64,000 nt of DNA from Reticulitermes speratus (taxonomy: Eukaryota > Arthropoda > Insecta > Blattodea > Rhinotermitidae): the NCBI GenBank assembly GCA_021186555.1, contig JAJKFL010000012.1, forward strand, positions 19,665,711 to 19,729,710, written 5' to 3'. Positions 48,201 through 58,938 of this stretch are shown here, piece by piece. The position numbers and the translations under genes were made by a program. Every line of letters begins with the position of its first letter. Position 1 is the stretch's first letter. The notes beneath the pieces are model-generated. The model did not search any database, had not been told where the DNA came from, and saw nothing but the letters and a program-made list of their open reading frames with translations.

Positions 48201-51200
48201 AGTGCTGGAGAGAAAGAACACGACAACAGCTAAAACGCAGATGACACTTAGGGCTCTGTGCTCTTCTGGGTTATTACACGGCGTCGAGTGGTAATTGTTT
48301 ACCGACGTTTCGGGACAACGTATCGGTCCCATTCTCACGGGTCAAGAGTCCGAGTAGGAAAGAACGCCTATAACATAGATTCTGGCATGTACGGCGGGGT
48401 AGAAAAACGTGTGATGTGATGACAGCCAATAGGGTGAGAGAGGGGTGGATACAAACCACGTAAGCTGCTGGGGGTACCGAGAGAGCAAACAGCTAAGATA
48501 GTTGGAAAAACATGTATGGAATAGAAAAACAGTGAAGGAGGAAAATATAAGGATAAAACTAGATAAATAAATCCCAAATAAACCGTAAGTTGTCCCGAAA
48601 CGTCGGTAAACAATTACCAAACGACGCCGTGTAATAACCCAGAAGACCGCAGATTTCATCAACATCGCGGCGGAAGCCTGAAATCAAGACACGTAGTGAG
48701 TTCAAAAAATAATTAAATTATTCTGCTTTCTGAAATATTTGCATGGCTTATTTCTATAAAATGTAACAATGCAACATATGGATATAAGTGCAAAAGTAAC
48801 ATATCAATGTAATGGCGCACTAAACAAAACAAACATGATGACTACAGTTTATCTAATATTTTCTTCTTCTTCCTTGATATTTTTCCTTTTAGCGACATCT
48901 TTCTATTTGCTCAGGGCCCATCGAGGAACAGAGAATCTTTATAGAATACAATAACAATATGCACAATCATATTATGTTACGGTTTCGTAGTTACGTGTTT
49001 CCTGATAGGGAAACAGAAAATTCTAAAAAATTCTCCGGTCAGAGAATATTCTCGCCAAAGATTATTCTCGAGAATGTTACGTCACTAGTCTGGAGTCAGA
49101 CGAGTAACAGTAAGAATATCGATTGAAGAATTGTGTACCATTGTTAAAACATCTTACTTGAAACATACAAAAATATAATTTTTCTGTCATTTTCTTATTT
49201 ACTACCCAGGAACAAATAAAGAACAGGCCTTTCACGTAAGTCATGGTACCCACAGCTATTCAAGATATGCGGTACTGAGAAAGACTTTTTTTTTGGTACC
49301 GATTAGAATTCTAGTTTATTTTCAGTTCCTTCACTCTACTTTAACTTCTTAATTTGTGTGTGTTTTCTTTTCATGACGGTTTTAAAGAATGTCTAGACCC
49401 TTACAATATTGACAATTAATTGGTATATACCTACACAATGACATAAAGTTTCAGTAATATCATCTTGCACTAAAATGACATTCGTAAGAGCTCCAGTGAC
49501 TCTCGTGACACATACACACAGCATCTGCGTAACTGCCGTCATAGTCCTAGTCCCGATAAACAAGAAAGCAAAGCACGTTGAATTTTGAATACATGACGGC
49601 ATAACTGGGACAACTGTTAAACACCTAGCCAAATAATATGTACATGAGGTGTTCTGCTGTCCTAGAATATGAAACAAATGACAAGTGTAAGTGTATTTGC
49701 ACACGGTACAGTCAGTGTTGACAGCAAACAACGTAACATGGACACTGTCCAAATTACTCGCAATCATAGCGGATCAGCGTCTCAGACCGTTAAACAACTG
49801 TTTGTTTGTTTGTTTGTTTTGCTGGTTGACTAGTTAATTATTTCGGTTTATTTATTGTAAGGAGAATTTGTTCAAGCCTGTCTGCTCACGGCTTTGTGAG
49901 TAAGATATATGTACTCTGTCCATCGTAAAACACGTAGCCCTTGTTTTAGGCCATAGTTGTGTTCCTGAAAAAGTGGGCGTCAATCACTAAGGCGTAAATG
50001 GAAAATGGTATTCCAAGAAGACACCTCTTGCCTGTTGGGCATTAATAAATTTAATTTTATTATTCATTCCTGCATTATTTGATAAAGTATCTATTACAAC
50101 CAACTGAATGCACAATGTCAATGTATCAGTTGTTTTCTCGATTGGGCGTGTCATTGTGGCTTTTGCAAGTAGTAAAAACAAGCCAGGAAATGTAGATGTA
50201 AACGTAACACTGAGGTGCGTTCGCGTAACCATGTTGCCGTGGAAAAGCATTAAGTATTACATATTCTGTGTGTGTGTCTGTAGCCTTAGTTACCCAGCAT
50301 GTAAAGAGCATGCGCCGTATTATATTGTCATCTGTGGCCTGTCTGGCTGTACCATATTTTTCAACATTATCTCATTAACGGTAAGATTTTCGGAGGAAAA
50401 GTTATTTAACGTAAAATGTGTGTTTTGATTTCTTCTACAACTTTTGTCTGAAACACTCCTCCCAGTTTTGTTCTGCGCCGTGAGATTCGTATTCTCCTGG
50501 CAGCGTTCAAGTGCACAGCCAGCCAAAGGGCGTTAAACGTAAAACGAGACATTACAAATTAAGCAGTGATGTAAATTATCTAGGAACCTGAAATTAAAAT
50601 ACATGAAACAAACGGGCGTAAAATAAGGACCAGATGTACTGGTTTCCAACACGAGTAAAAACTCCACGTTGGTAGAAAACTTACAGTTTTTGTTAGTGTC
50701 TGGTTTGCATGCAGGAATGCTGTGGACGACGTCAGCTTCTTGGAATTCCTCAACATATGTCACCATCTAGAGGAGCTGACCTTACAGAATGTCCTGCATC
50801 CTTCAAAGCAGGATACCGGGCAACGGTCCGGCGCCTCCTTCCCAACCTTATTACTCTGGACGGCATCCCAGTTGCACAGGGTGGTAAGTATTAGTCCTGA
50901 GAAAATCTCATTGGTTCTTTGAAATGTAAGAATTTAATATTACTGTTTTGCGGCATGTGACGTCGTGTAGTTTGGTAGGTAGGTACCAATGTACCGGAGG
51001 AATATATTGGTTTTATCTTCAAGGAGGAATAAAATGTCGAGCAGAGAGAGAAAGTATAGATACAGGAGCGGAGGAAGGAAGGTACAGAGGAACTGAGAAA
51101 GGTAGGTACATGTAGAGAAGCGGAGGAAGGAAGGTACAGAGGAACTGAGAAAGGTAGGTACACGTAGAGAAGCGGAGAAAGGAAGGTACAGAGGAACTGA

Positions 51201-54200
51201 GAAAGGTAGGTACATGTAGAAAAGGAAGATACGAGGAAGATGGAACAGGAACCGAGGCTGTGATCTATCCGGTTGGAGATGGAGGCCATCCATTTGTCTC
51301 TTTCTCCCATGCAGCTTCCCTTGTATCTTAGAGATGGAGGTACGTAACTTCCTCGTAAACGCTGACACTTACCAACCTAAGCAGCAGCACACCGCAGAAG
51401 ACAATCTTCACAGGCAATGCTACAAGAACCTCACATCTGGCCCATGAACATGAAGTATGGTTATCGACGACAACGTGTAAACATTTTAAGACCTAATTAT
51501 ACATCGTAAACTCTGTCTGGAAAGAAGTTAGTTTTTCACGGCGATTGTTGATCAACTGATGTCCTTATTTTGGATTTATGCACTGTGTAGGTTAAATAAT
51601 CCGAAATTTCGGAGGAATTCACTCTCTCTACCGTCCAGGTCACTGAATTGGGTCACGTGGATACTAAAGTGAGGCGGAGGAGATTTGTCAGTTATACACA
51701 ACAGTCTGAGGGTGTTTGGCCAAACACTCTGACACCTTGCTGCAGAATTTAGTCACCTTGAAGAAGGAGGCAGTATGTTCCTCCGAAAAGTCAGTACACT
51801 TGACCATTACACACGATGATGAAATCCGCCATAAGACCATCATTGGACCTGCTTGGAACTGAAGAAATTCGTGTGCTCAGAAAGGGCAAACGGAGAAAGG
51901 AGGTAATTTTTCTTTCATTCCAAAAATCAATCATTACGTTTATTATGCTTTCTTTAAAAGTAAGAACAATACCGTTTACGGACATCATGTCTGCTCTTCT
52001 GTCCGTCCGTGCTTATGTCTCTTTTAAATTTAGTATCAGCGCCTACAATTTAATTTTTCTTTTCAAAGTTGATGTTATAGACTCACTAAAATTTGTTGAA
52101 TATATTGACACATTACTTAAAACCAGTAGATGTTTATGTGTGCCTACGCAATACATTGTTAGCTACTCCTATTTTGTGAAACAACTGCAAGTAAGCTTTC
52201 AAACTGCACACAACGGCCCCTGGAAATATTTCACACCACTTCATGCAGTAGGGCACGTATTGTCACGCGGTCGGTTTCTCACACTGCCCAACACCACGCC
52301 ACGCATGTCTACACACCAAAAGCGTATCAAAACAGACACTTGGACATTTCATGAGATCTGAAATGACATGAAATAGCGGCAATAAAATTCAGCTCTCATG
52401 AATGTCGAAGAATGAATAACCAAGGTTTCACACAGTTTCCTCTTCTTACAGTTAACTATTACAATGCAAACTGAATATTTGGTGTAGCCGTAACACTTTG
52501 TTCCTGAGTTCAAGAGGTGACAGGTTCGAATCCCCACAGGGACACCTTTCATGCTGTTCGAGGTTTTACGTGGCTTCCCTCATTACTCCTACCTACTCCG
52601 TTACAGCACATCTAGTCGACTACCGCCGTTTCCTTCCAAGTCCTATCCAGTTCATCGCCATTCACCAGGCATTCTGCCATCCTACCTAGATATTGGGGGC
52701 GTCGTAACTAAGCCACAAAAACCCCACAACGCAAGATGTCGATTGTGTTCTGGTTCACAAAACCCATTATTCTGGTGGGTGGCTACCAAACTTTCTGCTA
52801 TCTCAATACTTAATAACCAACTAAATGCACATTCACTTGAAACTATTTTATATAATATAAAATTATATATTTATTATATTATATCATATTATATATATTA
52901 TATTATATATATATTAAATAATATTTTATAAAGTAATTTCAAGTGAATGTGCATTTAGTTGGTTATTAAGTACTGAGTGAAAATGCACGGTGTAAGTACT
53001 ATAACATTTCTGCTATCTGTCTCCATTCTGCTAGGTTAGACGCTACCGTGTCCAAAAAGCCACAAGCCAAACACTCGCTTGTGTGTGTAAACCGAAGACC
53101 TCGTAACAAAATAGCACATATTTATTTCCAACTAATTGCATATCTGTCGGTATATATAAATATTATTACTCCGACATGTTTCGGCTAATAATAATTGCCA
53201 TCCTCAGGGAGAATGTTCACACAAAGGAGCATCTGATGCTAAAAACTTATCGTCTTAAAATGTGGATGGTAAGTGAAACATCATAAAATTAAATGGTTAA
53301 AATAACATTATTTTATATCAAATAATTACTAAAATGGGATTAAAATTGTACAATATTTGTATTCAATATAGATATATTCTTTGCATCCAAACATCTAAGA
53401 GCAAATGGTTCTGGTCCATACTGTTTGGATCATAAATCCAGTAAACAGTATATCACAAAAGATGTACACTTGCCAAAAGAACGCTCTCTCAAGCATGCAT
53501 CATTTGTGATACACTGGATCGACCAGAACTGTTTGCTCTTAGATGCTTGCATGCAAAGGAATATATATAGAAAATAATACCAATATTGTACAATTTTAAC
53601 ACAATTTTAGTAAATAATTTACGACAACTATTGAAATTTTAACCATTTAACTTCATAATGCACCATGTAGCAAGCACGTTCGACGAAAATATGTTTTAGC
53701 TTTAAATGCTCCTTTGTGTATACAGTCTTCCTGAGAACGGCAATTTTTATTGGTTGAAACATGTCGGAGAAATAATAATATGCACTTATACCAAAAGAAG
53801 TGTAATTAATTAGAAACAAATATATACTTACATCTATTGCATGGAAGATGTATAATATGAAACTATATCTGCAGTAACAATGACTTATAATAAATGACAA
53901 TTAGACATAAATGTTGGTACGGGAATATTTAAGTGCATATGATGAGAATATTGTGCGAAACACGCATCTGTAACAAATCCCGAGGTTAAATATGCACGTG
54001 TTGGACCTCCACGCCTCCCACGCGCCTTTATAGCGTGGTCGTATAAATTGTCCCCCACATAAATCTCAACACGGTAAAAGTTACAATTTCCCTCTTCATG
54101 GCCCCACGGTTCGTGGCCCCACCCAATCTCCTATCCACTGACTGCATCACAAAGGCTCTACTTACTGGGGTTAAAGGTGAAGTTAACAATGAGCACAGCT

Positions 54201-57200
54201 TTAAATGCAAATCCCATGGCACAAGGAACTTATGTAGAAAGTCAGCTTTCACCATTACCTGAACTCGTCTTTATCTGTGTCTTATGTGTTCCTGCTACAA
54301 AAATATTTGATTAGAAATCATGGAACAGGTGAAAAGAAATTAGCTTTTTTTGGTTGCTGTTTGTGCGTCACGTTGTCAAGTTCAGCGCTGTAGCAGTAAC
54401 CGGTTTGTGTTTGTACAACGGCACCTCGATGCAATGAAGCCTGCTTTCTCATATAGCGCACTCAACATCTGTGACATGCTAACAGGGACACAGACAGACA
54501 GACAGACAGGCTGCTGGTCAATTAAGTCGGCCATTTATGCCGAAGCGAAAATGTATTAAAACGCAGCACACATTCATTACACAAAATTAAGCTTCCTAGA
54601 ACACACGTAACAGTAATAGTCTGTTATGCTTTCTTGTTCTGCACGAAAACCAATGCTTCATTTATTTCAGGCTTCCTCCGCGATGTTGATGAGATCTGCG
54701 CTGTTCTGGGATATTACGCGGCGTTGTGTAGTAATTATTATACCGACGTTTCGGGACAACCTATCGGTCCCATCTTCAAGGGTCGGGACCGATAGGTTGT
54801 CCCGAAACGCCAGTACAGAATTACCACTCAACTAACTAACTAACTCCATGGAGCAGAGTCCTTCTTGAGAAGCTAAAAGGTCGTCAGCTAGTCAAGAAAT
54901 TCCCCGCGTTTTGTGGAACCCGAAGGTTCATTACCGCACTCACAAGAGCCCGCCACCTGTCCCTATCCTGAGCATTACCACTAAAAGCTGCGTAATATCC
55001 CAGAAGAATGCAGATCTCGTGTATATTAGCCTGTCATTAATTATAACTCCATCAGAAAGCGTCTCTGTACGCAGTATACTCTTACAGTCTTTTCTTCGTT
55101 TATTGCAAGGCACAGAACACGACGTTGTCAACGATGATGATGATGATGATGACGATGACGACAACAACGAAGACGAGGACAGTGATGACTCTGCCGTTGG
55201 TGGATATCCAGACCGGGTTTCATCTACACCAGTTCCCGTCGTGACGCAGTTCGTCGCCTCCTTGACAGTCATCGGGGTGGACATGAAGATGGATCGGGGA
55301 GCAGCGGCTTACAACGTCCGAACGTAACCGACCATGATCAGGAGAAAGATGGAGTTGCAACCTCCCTGGGTATTTCAAGCGCGAGTAATGAGAGGGATTC
55401 CCCTGACTGTTCCACGCCGGCTCATCACATTTACACAAGTCTCACTTCCACGCAAGGCACTAGCTCTGACAGCACGCTAGTCCAAAACAGACAGGTTGGT
55501 GAGCGCATTCTGTGCTGTAAACAAAATAAAATATCACGATAATACAAGAAAATAAAATGACTTAAACTGTTGAAGCATTAAGTCCATCAAAGCAACGTTT
55601 AAAAACTTTGTTACTTCCTCAGAGGAAACACTGCGTCTCTTTGTAAAAACCGAATAATTGTTGATCGCCATTTATCCTGAGGATCTTAGGAAAAAAGAAA
55701 ATAAATACATGCCGTGCGGAGGCCCGGGTTCGATCCCGGGTCACGCGATGTGGCACTGGGACAGGTTTTTTCCCGAGTAGTTCGGTTTTTCCCTGTCAAT
55801 TTCATTCCACCGGTGCTCCATTACTTGTAAAACTGAAAAAAACTGATCATCTTTCATCTCCATCACAGGGTTGCACAAGAAGCCTTAAGGCTGCGGTGCG
55901 TCCGTAGCATCTGCTGCGGGCCCTTCACCACAAAAGAAAAAATACATGCTGTGGGTAAAATGTTATTTTGTAGATGTAAAGTAAGTGATACGTGTAGTTA
56001 GCATGGTGTTTTTAAGCTTAAAATATGTAATAAGCCACAAGGCTTAACATTCAAGAACTGTATTCTGCCCACAGACCGCATTTGTATGTTTACTGCGCGG
56101 TACGAACTTTGTCTAAGTGTAATGCATGTTAAATTGCGTCTTCCAAGGTTAATTTAGAAGTTAGTTACTATAATATTTGCCGTTCTCAGGGCAGTGTGTA
56201 TTCAGATTATGATCTTAGGCTTATCAATGAATGGCAACTTTTCGGAAGAAAATGCTGCCTCCATCTTCAGGCTTTGAAAAGGTGGTTTTTAAGTCAAACT
56301 TCACAGCATTTTCTCCCAGAGAACCGCAATCTTCATAGTCACTATCATGAGAATCTGAAATATCACATTGTTCTGATATACTCTTTTACTGTGGCCAGAA
56401 ACATCCTCGGAGGGCAACGGCTATAAAGCGACCAGCCACTGCTGTAGCTGTTGCTGATGCTTCATGAACAATCCACACTGTCAACTACGGAGACGCAGAT
56501 CATTCTCAGCTGCAACAGCCACAGGTTTGGCTTTTATCCAGCACGAGATTCTTAAAAACTGTTTGCTGAAAGGTCTGAGCAAAACTAGTCTCTGAATTTT
56601 CGACATCTCACCAAACATGAAACAAACTGCACCACAATGATTATTTTGCTTAACAATTGCAGACTAGTGCAGGCACACGGTCAATTGTGCTTCAGTTCAG
56701 AAGTTTCCATTAGACAGTTTTGCCATTTACTGCACAGCACATCAATCCTCTTATTTGTCAGGCCTCGCAATTAGAAGAGTATTAAAACAATTTTAAAATA
56801 AATATTTTGAATACGATTTGTATAAACAAATAATGGGAAGGCGAATCAAACGCCATAAATTTCCAGTATGATGTCTCTACTATGTAACTGTTATAATGAA
56901 CACCATGTGTACAGACGAAGGAGATGTCAGTGACACGTGTGTGCCAGATCCACGCTTAGACTCGCCGAGCCCACTGACCTCAGGAATGGTTGTCTGTGGC
57001 AATCTGACCGCAGCTCTGAGAAGTCGTCGGAAGCGTCACGACGCCTGGACTGAAGAAGACATTCCTTCTGCTCTGGAGCCCAGGAAATATATTCCAGAGG
57101 CAAGTAGGAAACTTGGAAAACACTTCCCTGTTATGTTACACGTTTGTGGATCAGAAAATTTTTCTCTGTTATTCTGGAAAGAACACAGAGTGAGGATGGA

Positions 57201-58566
57201 AGCTGCTGTCTTACGAGACGTAACGACTTGTAGTCTAGCAGAAACATACCAAAGTTAAGGCTGGCATATTGTGTCTTCATCTGCAGCTCTCCTGAAGAAG
57301 CAGACAGCAGTTTCCTCCGAAACTCAGGTAAATTTCTGCTATACTATAGAACATCGCATCCGAAAAATCTGGACACTTGGGTGGACGTGAGTGGCTAGCT
57401 TCACGCCCAAGTCTCTTTACCCCAGGGGAAACAGCCTCCTGTACCTACTGAGCAGAAGGCAGGGTGGAACCTAGAGCCGGTCTCGAAACGGTGGGGAAGA
57501 TAAAAACGCTTGTCCCTGCCGGGAATCGAACAAAGATTCTTCCATTTTACAGTCCATAGCCTAGGTACTACACCAACTGACCAGTTATCCCGGTTACCCC
57601 ACAGATAAATAAATAATAATAAATAAATAAAACAACACTAAGTGCTTAACCGTAATACTTTCCTGTAAATTTTGTTTCTCTTTTCCGTTTCCTTTTTATT
57701 ACAAGCTGCGTTTATCGCAGATAGTTTTACATTACATTTTGTGGTATATTCTTGGGACCAGGGACATTTTCCGATAAATGCGGGCTTTGGTGTCCTTCAG
57801 AGTAATTCACAAGCAACAGTTTGTTTGCAGAACTTGTCTGTACACATGAGTGAAGTCGCAGTCAAGGTCACTATGTAACTGGCCTTCAGTCAGTCTGGAT
57901 GTCTTGATGTCGAACACCTTGATGGGCACACGACAAGACCTTTTGTCTGTCTTGACGTTTGCAATTCTGTCGTCAAGGGCCGTCCGTCTGAGGAAAGACT
58001 GCATCTGTCGTTCGTAAAGCCAAAGTCTGTCAGTATTTATAAATTATTTACAGATTTACATGGTGTCATTTTTCATCGTAAGTACAATGTGTGAAATACA
58101 ACCAGTCCATGCTTGTGCTGCGTGTCATGCCTTAGCCTACTTAGCTTATTCAACAACGACAATTTAATCACCTGAAAGTCCGTCGTTAGCTTGACTGCCA
58201 CAAAGTCTGAAGTCCTTCTACATTGTGTCGGGCTTCGCCTTGTCCTACACTGCAAAATGTTCGTGGTTTCTTATGGTTTCCCCCTGCTAACAGCAGAATT
58301 CTGTGACGTTGACATAAACACACAGTAGTCGAGTGGACTCTGATGCCTCACAGTGATAACAATGGCTTCACTGTTTACAGACAGAAGTCAAGCAGCCATG
58401 CGAGTCAATCGTGTCTGCTGAGGAAGGAATCGGCCTAAGTCCGGAGACGTGGCGTGAAGAAACAGAAAAAACGACGTCCGAACTTCTGGAAGAATCCAAG
58501 GGTTGGCGCAATTTCTACGCGGCATATCGCTCAGAGAAGAGGTTAAGGAATAAATCACTGCCTTGA
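42001..58566 (+). CDS. LRRC56: LRRC56 / ODA8-like leucine-rich repeat protein, two frame breaks
   Basis: Six coding exons: 42001-42279, 45072-45220, 46077-46256, 50715-50883, 55110-55498, 56915-57099, and then the terminal exon 58381-58566 (seven pieces in all). LRRC56 and its algal orthologue ODA8 assist assembly or transport of outer dynein arms in cilia and flagella. Leucine-rich repeats run from exon 2 to exon 4 ([37 protein letters not shown]), followed by [20 protein letters not shown] later [19 protein letters not shown] matches a conserved C-terminal block. Splice phases fit at all junctions. Exons 4 and 5 each change frame internally, as if one base were missing. A real pseudogene or two assembly errors would both fit. 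Confidence 0.88.
42715..42915 (+). mobile_element. tRNA-derived SINE, diverged copy
   Basis: GGTCAGGCGGTTAGATGCC (A-box-like) and GATTCGATCCCGGG (B-box-like) head a body (CCATGTGGGATTTGTGTCGG) shared with the copy at 45,525. Confidence 0.7.
43400..43616 (-). repeat. SINE-like repeat, minus strand
   Basis: GAGCCGGTCTGGAGTTTTGG and the reversed B-box-like CGAATCGAACCAGG resemble the repeat at 57,370-57,595. Confidence 0.45.
43735..44335. repeat. 56-bp minisatellite, about 11 units
   Basis: TTGTGACGATGGTATGTTCC recurs 11 times with very few changes, so the array is young. It lies in the first long intron of LRRC56. ORFs on the minus strand are artefacts. Confidence 0.95.
45072..45220 (+). CDS. 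LRRC56: LRRC56 exon 2, first leucine-rich repeats
   Basis: The acceptor is TTCTTGCAG and the exon ends AG|GTAACG in phase 2. [20 protein letters not shown] is a clear leucine-rich repeat. Confidence 0.9.
45373..45415 (-). ncRNA. Hammerhead-like motif
   Basis: The minus strand reads GGC, CTGAGGA, TGAC-GTAAT-GTCA, TTGAAA, TATGTT, GCC. GGC and GCC can form helix I. Both core boxes are intact. Confidence 0.5.
45430..45476 (+). ncRNA. Degenerate hammerhead-like motif
   Basis: ATGATGA replaces CTGATGA. The GAC/GTC helix and GAAACATGATGTC follow. The lost C suggests inactivity. Confidence 0.4.
45525..45810 (+). mobile_element. tRNA-derived SINE, full-length-looking
   Basis: ATGGCTCAGGCGGTTAGTCG and GAGTTCGGTCCCGGG are A- and B-box-like. 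The body ends in TCTGCTGCGGGACC and an A-rich tail. Confidence 0.85.
46077..46256 (+). CDS. LRRC56: LRRC56 exon 3, leucine-rich repeats
   Basis: The acceptor is CAATTTTCAG. The exon encodes [20 protein letters not shown] through IRIIDLCR, and leaves in phase 2 at AG|GTAAGG. Confidence 0.92.
46548..46865 (+). mobile_element. tRNA-derived SINE, second family
   Basis: TGGCGTAGTTGG is a perfect A box, and GGGTTCGATTACC is a good B box 40 nt later. The body is rich in GGCCGG and GGGAGCCTCAACCTCC. Confidence 0.8.
47356..47540. repeat. Foldback repeat of the GTCGGTAAACAATTACC family, copy 4
   Basis: Left arm from TTTCAGGCTTCCGCCGCGAT, right arm ending near GAGGGCATATCTCAG. CACTGGTT lies on both sides, a likely target duplication. 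Confidence 0.75.
48240..48690. repeat. Foldback repeat of the GTCGGTAAACAATTACC family, copy 5, with a 230-bp centre
   Basis: The arms 48,252-48,356 and 48,590-48,688 mirror each other, separated by sequence absent from the other copies (48,360-48,590). Confidence 0.75.
50715..50883 (+). CDS. LRRC56: LRRC56 exon 4, with internal frame break
   Basis: The entry frame gives [20 protein letters not shown]. The exit frame gives [20 protein letters not shown] and ends G|GTAAGT in phase 1. The two meet near 50,808 and are reconciled by one missing base. Confidence 0.82.
51020..51250. repeat. 52-bp tandem repeat, three to four units
   Basis: GGAAGGTACAGAGGAACTGA recurs every 52 bp. Minus-strand ORFs through it are Leu/Ser-rich artefacts. 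Confidence 0.85.
52495..52705 (+). repeat. Possible SINE fragment with a B box
   Basis: ACAGGTTCGAATCCCCACAG contains a consensus B box. The A box is not clear. Confidence 0.4.
52807..52972. mobile_element. AT-rich snapback with 39-bp inverted ends
   Basis: TACTTAATAACCAACTAAAT at the left is repeated in exact reverse at the right. The ends share CCAACTAAATGCAC with the ribozyme-bearing family, but the centre is only TA-rich. Confidence 0.8.
53168..53215 (-). ncRNA. Hammerhead-like motif
   Basis: The minus strand reads TCTCC, CTGAGGA, TGGC ... GCC, GAAA, CATG, TC, GGAGTA. CTCC/GGAG can form helix I. Both core boxes are intact. Confidence 0.55.
53725..53772 (+). ncRNA. Degenerate hammerhead-like motif
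   Basis: CTGAGAA replaces CTGAGGA, then a weak helix and GAAACATGTCGGAG. The core change suggests loss of activity. Confidence 0.45.
54665..55020. repeat. Foldback repeat of the GTCGGTAAACAATTACC family, copy 6, interrupted
   Basis: The arms start at TTTCAGGCTTCCTCCGCGAT and end at GAATGCAGATCTCG. The right arm is split by a repeat at 54,836-54,975 with ATTACCACT on both sides. Confidence 0.75.
54836..54975 (+). repeat. Dispersed repeat inserted in a foldback arm
   Basis: It starts with an (AACT)n tract, then CCATGGAGCAGAGTCCTTCT. It is the diverged reverse complement of part of 41,425-41,800. ATTACCACT flanks it on both sides. Confidence 0.7.
55110..55498 (+). CDS. LRRC56: LRRC56 exon 5, acidic then Ser/Thr-rich, with internal frame break
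   Basis: The phase set by exon 4 gives an Asp-rich run from about 55,133. The phase required by exon 6 (donor G|GTGAGC) gives [20 protein letters not shown] onward. That frame is open only from 55,189, so the break lies between 55,189 and 55,325. One missing base would explain it. Confidence 0.7.
55708..55930 (+). mobile_element. tRNA-derived SINE, 5'-truncated
   Basis: It starts just before the B box (GGGTTCGATCCCGGG), and the rest matches the 45,525 SINE. AAATACATGC lies on both sides, a likely target duplication. Confidence 0.8.
56915..57099 (+). CDS. LRRC56: LRRC56 exon 6, conserved C-terminal block, GC donor
   Basis: The exon encodes [20 protein letters not shown] and ends at CCAGAG|GCAAGT. 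Phase requires this GC donor. AG|GCAAGT is the classic consensus of GC-AG introns. Confidence 0.8.
57370..57600 (-). mobile_element. SINE-like repeat, minus strand
   Basis: Read in reverse, TGGTCAGTTGGTGTAGTACC (A-box-like) and TGTTCGATTCCCGGC (B-box-like) head the repeat. Confidence 0.65.
58381..58566 (+). CDS. LRRC56: LRRC56 terminal exon and stop
   Basis: The acceptor is CTGTTTACAG. Sixty-one codons end with [20 protein letters not shown], Pro and TGA at 58564-58566. Phase 0 matches exon 6. Confidence 0.8.
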   Translation, partial: TEVKQPCESIVSAEEGIGLSPETWREETEKTTSELLEESKGWRNFYAAYRSEKRLRNKSLP

Positions 58567-58752
58567 TAAAAGCCTACAACCAGGAAGAAATCAGCCTCTT
58601 GCTGTTTCATACACTTAAGCGTATTTGTGGATTCGTTTGGTTTCCAAAATGCGCGTAGATAGTATTTCTATAGTAAGATTCAAACAATTTGACAGGTATT
58701 TTCATTTAAGTACCAAATAAATGCACTTACAGTATGTGATACAACAGTCACT

Positions 58753-58798
58753 TTACTCCGACATGTTTCGGCATAACCATGCCATCATCAGGAACTAC
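58753..58798 (-). ncRNA. Hammerhead-like motif, minus strand
   Basis: The order is CTGATGA, T, GGCAT-GGTT-ATGCC, GAAA, CATG, TC, GGAGT. Helix II is perfect. Helix I is weak here. Confidence 0.6.
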
Positions 58799-58894
58799 GT
58801 GCCAAGTTTAAAGCCATTAACAGTAAAATGGATTACATGTATGAAATTTACTGTTAATGTTAATGTTACTGTTAATGGTTTTAAACTTAACATG

Positions 58895-58938
58895 TACTTC
58901 CTGATGATGGCATGGTTATGCCGAAACATGTCGGAGTA
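58895..58938 (+). ncRNA. Hammerhead-like motif, best copy in the window
   Basis: TACTTC, CTGATGA (58901-58907), T, GGCAT-GGTT-ATGCC, GAAA (58923-58926), CATG, TC and GGAGTA follow in order. TACTTC and GGAGTA can pair over six bases as helix I. The palindromic ACATGT suggests a two-molecule (dimeric) helix III. The expected cleavage is after C58932. Confidence 0.65.

Larger units (their letters stand above)
47005..49087. mobile_element. Non-autonomous hAT element with nested insertions
   Basis: The 8-bp duplication GTCTGGAG flanks both ends (46997-47004 and 49088-49095). The ends are TAGAGATGTGA and, reversed, TAGTGACGTAA. ATTCTC/GAGAAT-rich subterminal tracts lie inside both ends. Two foldback repeats sit inside. 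No transposase is recognised. Confidence 0.85.
53115..53825. mobile_element. Snapback with paired hammerhead-like motifs
   Basis: Inverted symmetry spans about 700 bp, including an inner pair around ATCTAAGAGCAAATGGTTCTG and its reverse near 53,520. One motif lies in each arm. Confidence 0.7.

Noticed and set aside
47907-48665. ORFs of 107-143 codons on the minus strand
   Set aside because: They read through foldback repeat arms whose chance translation recurs in every copy and on both strands.
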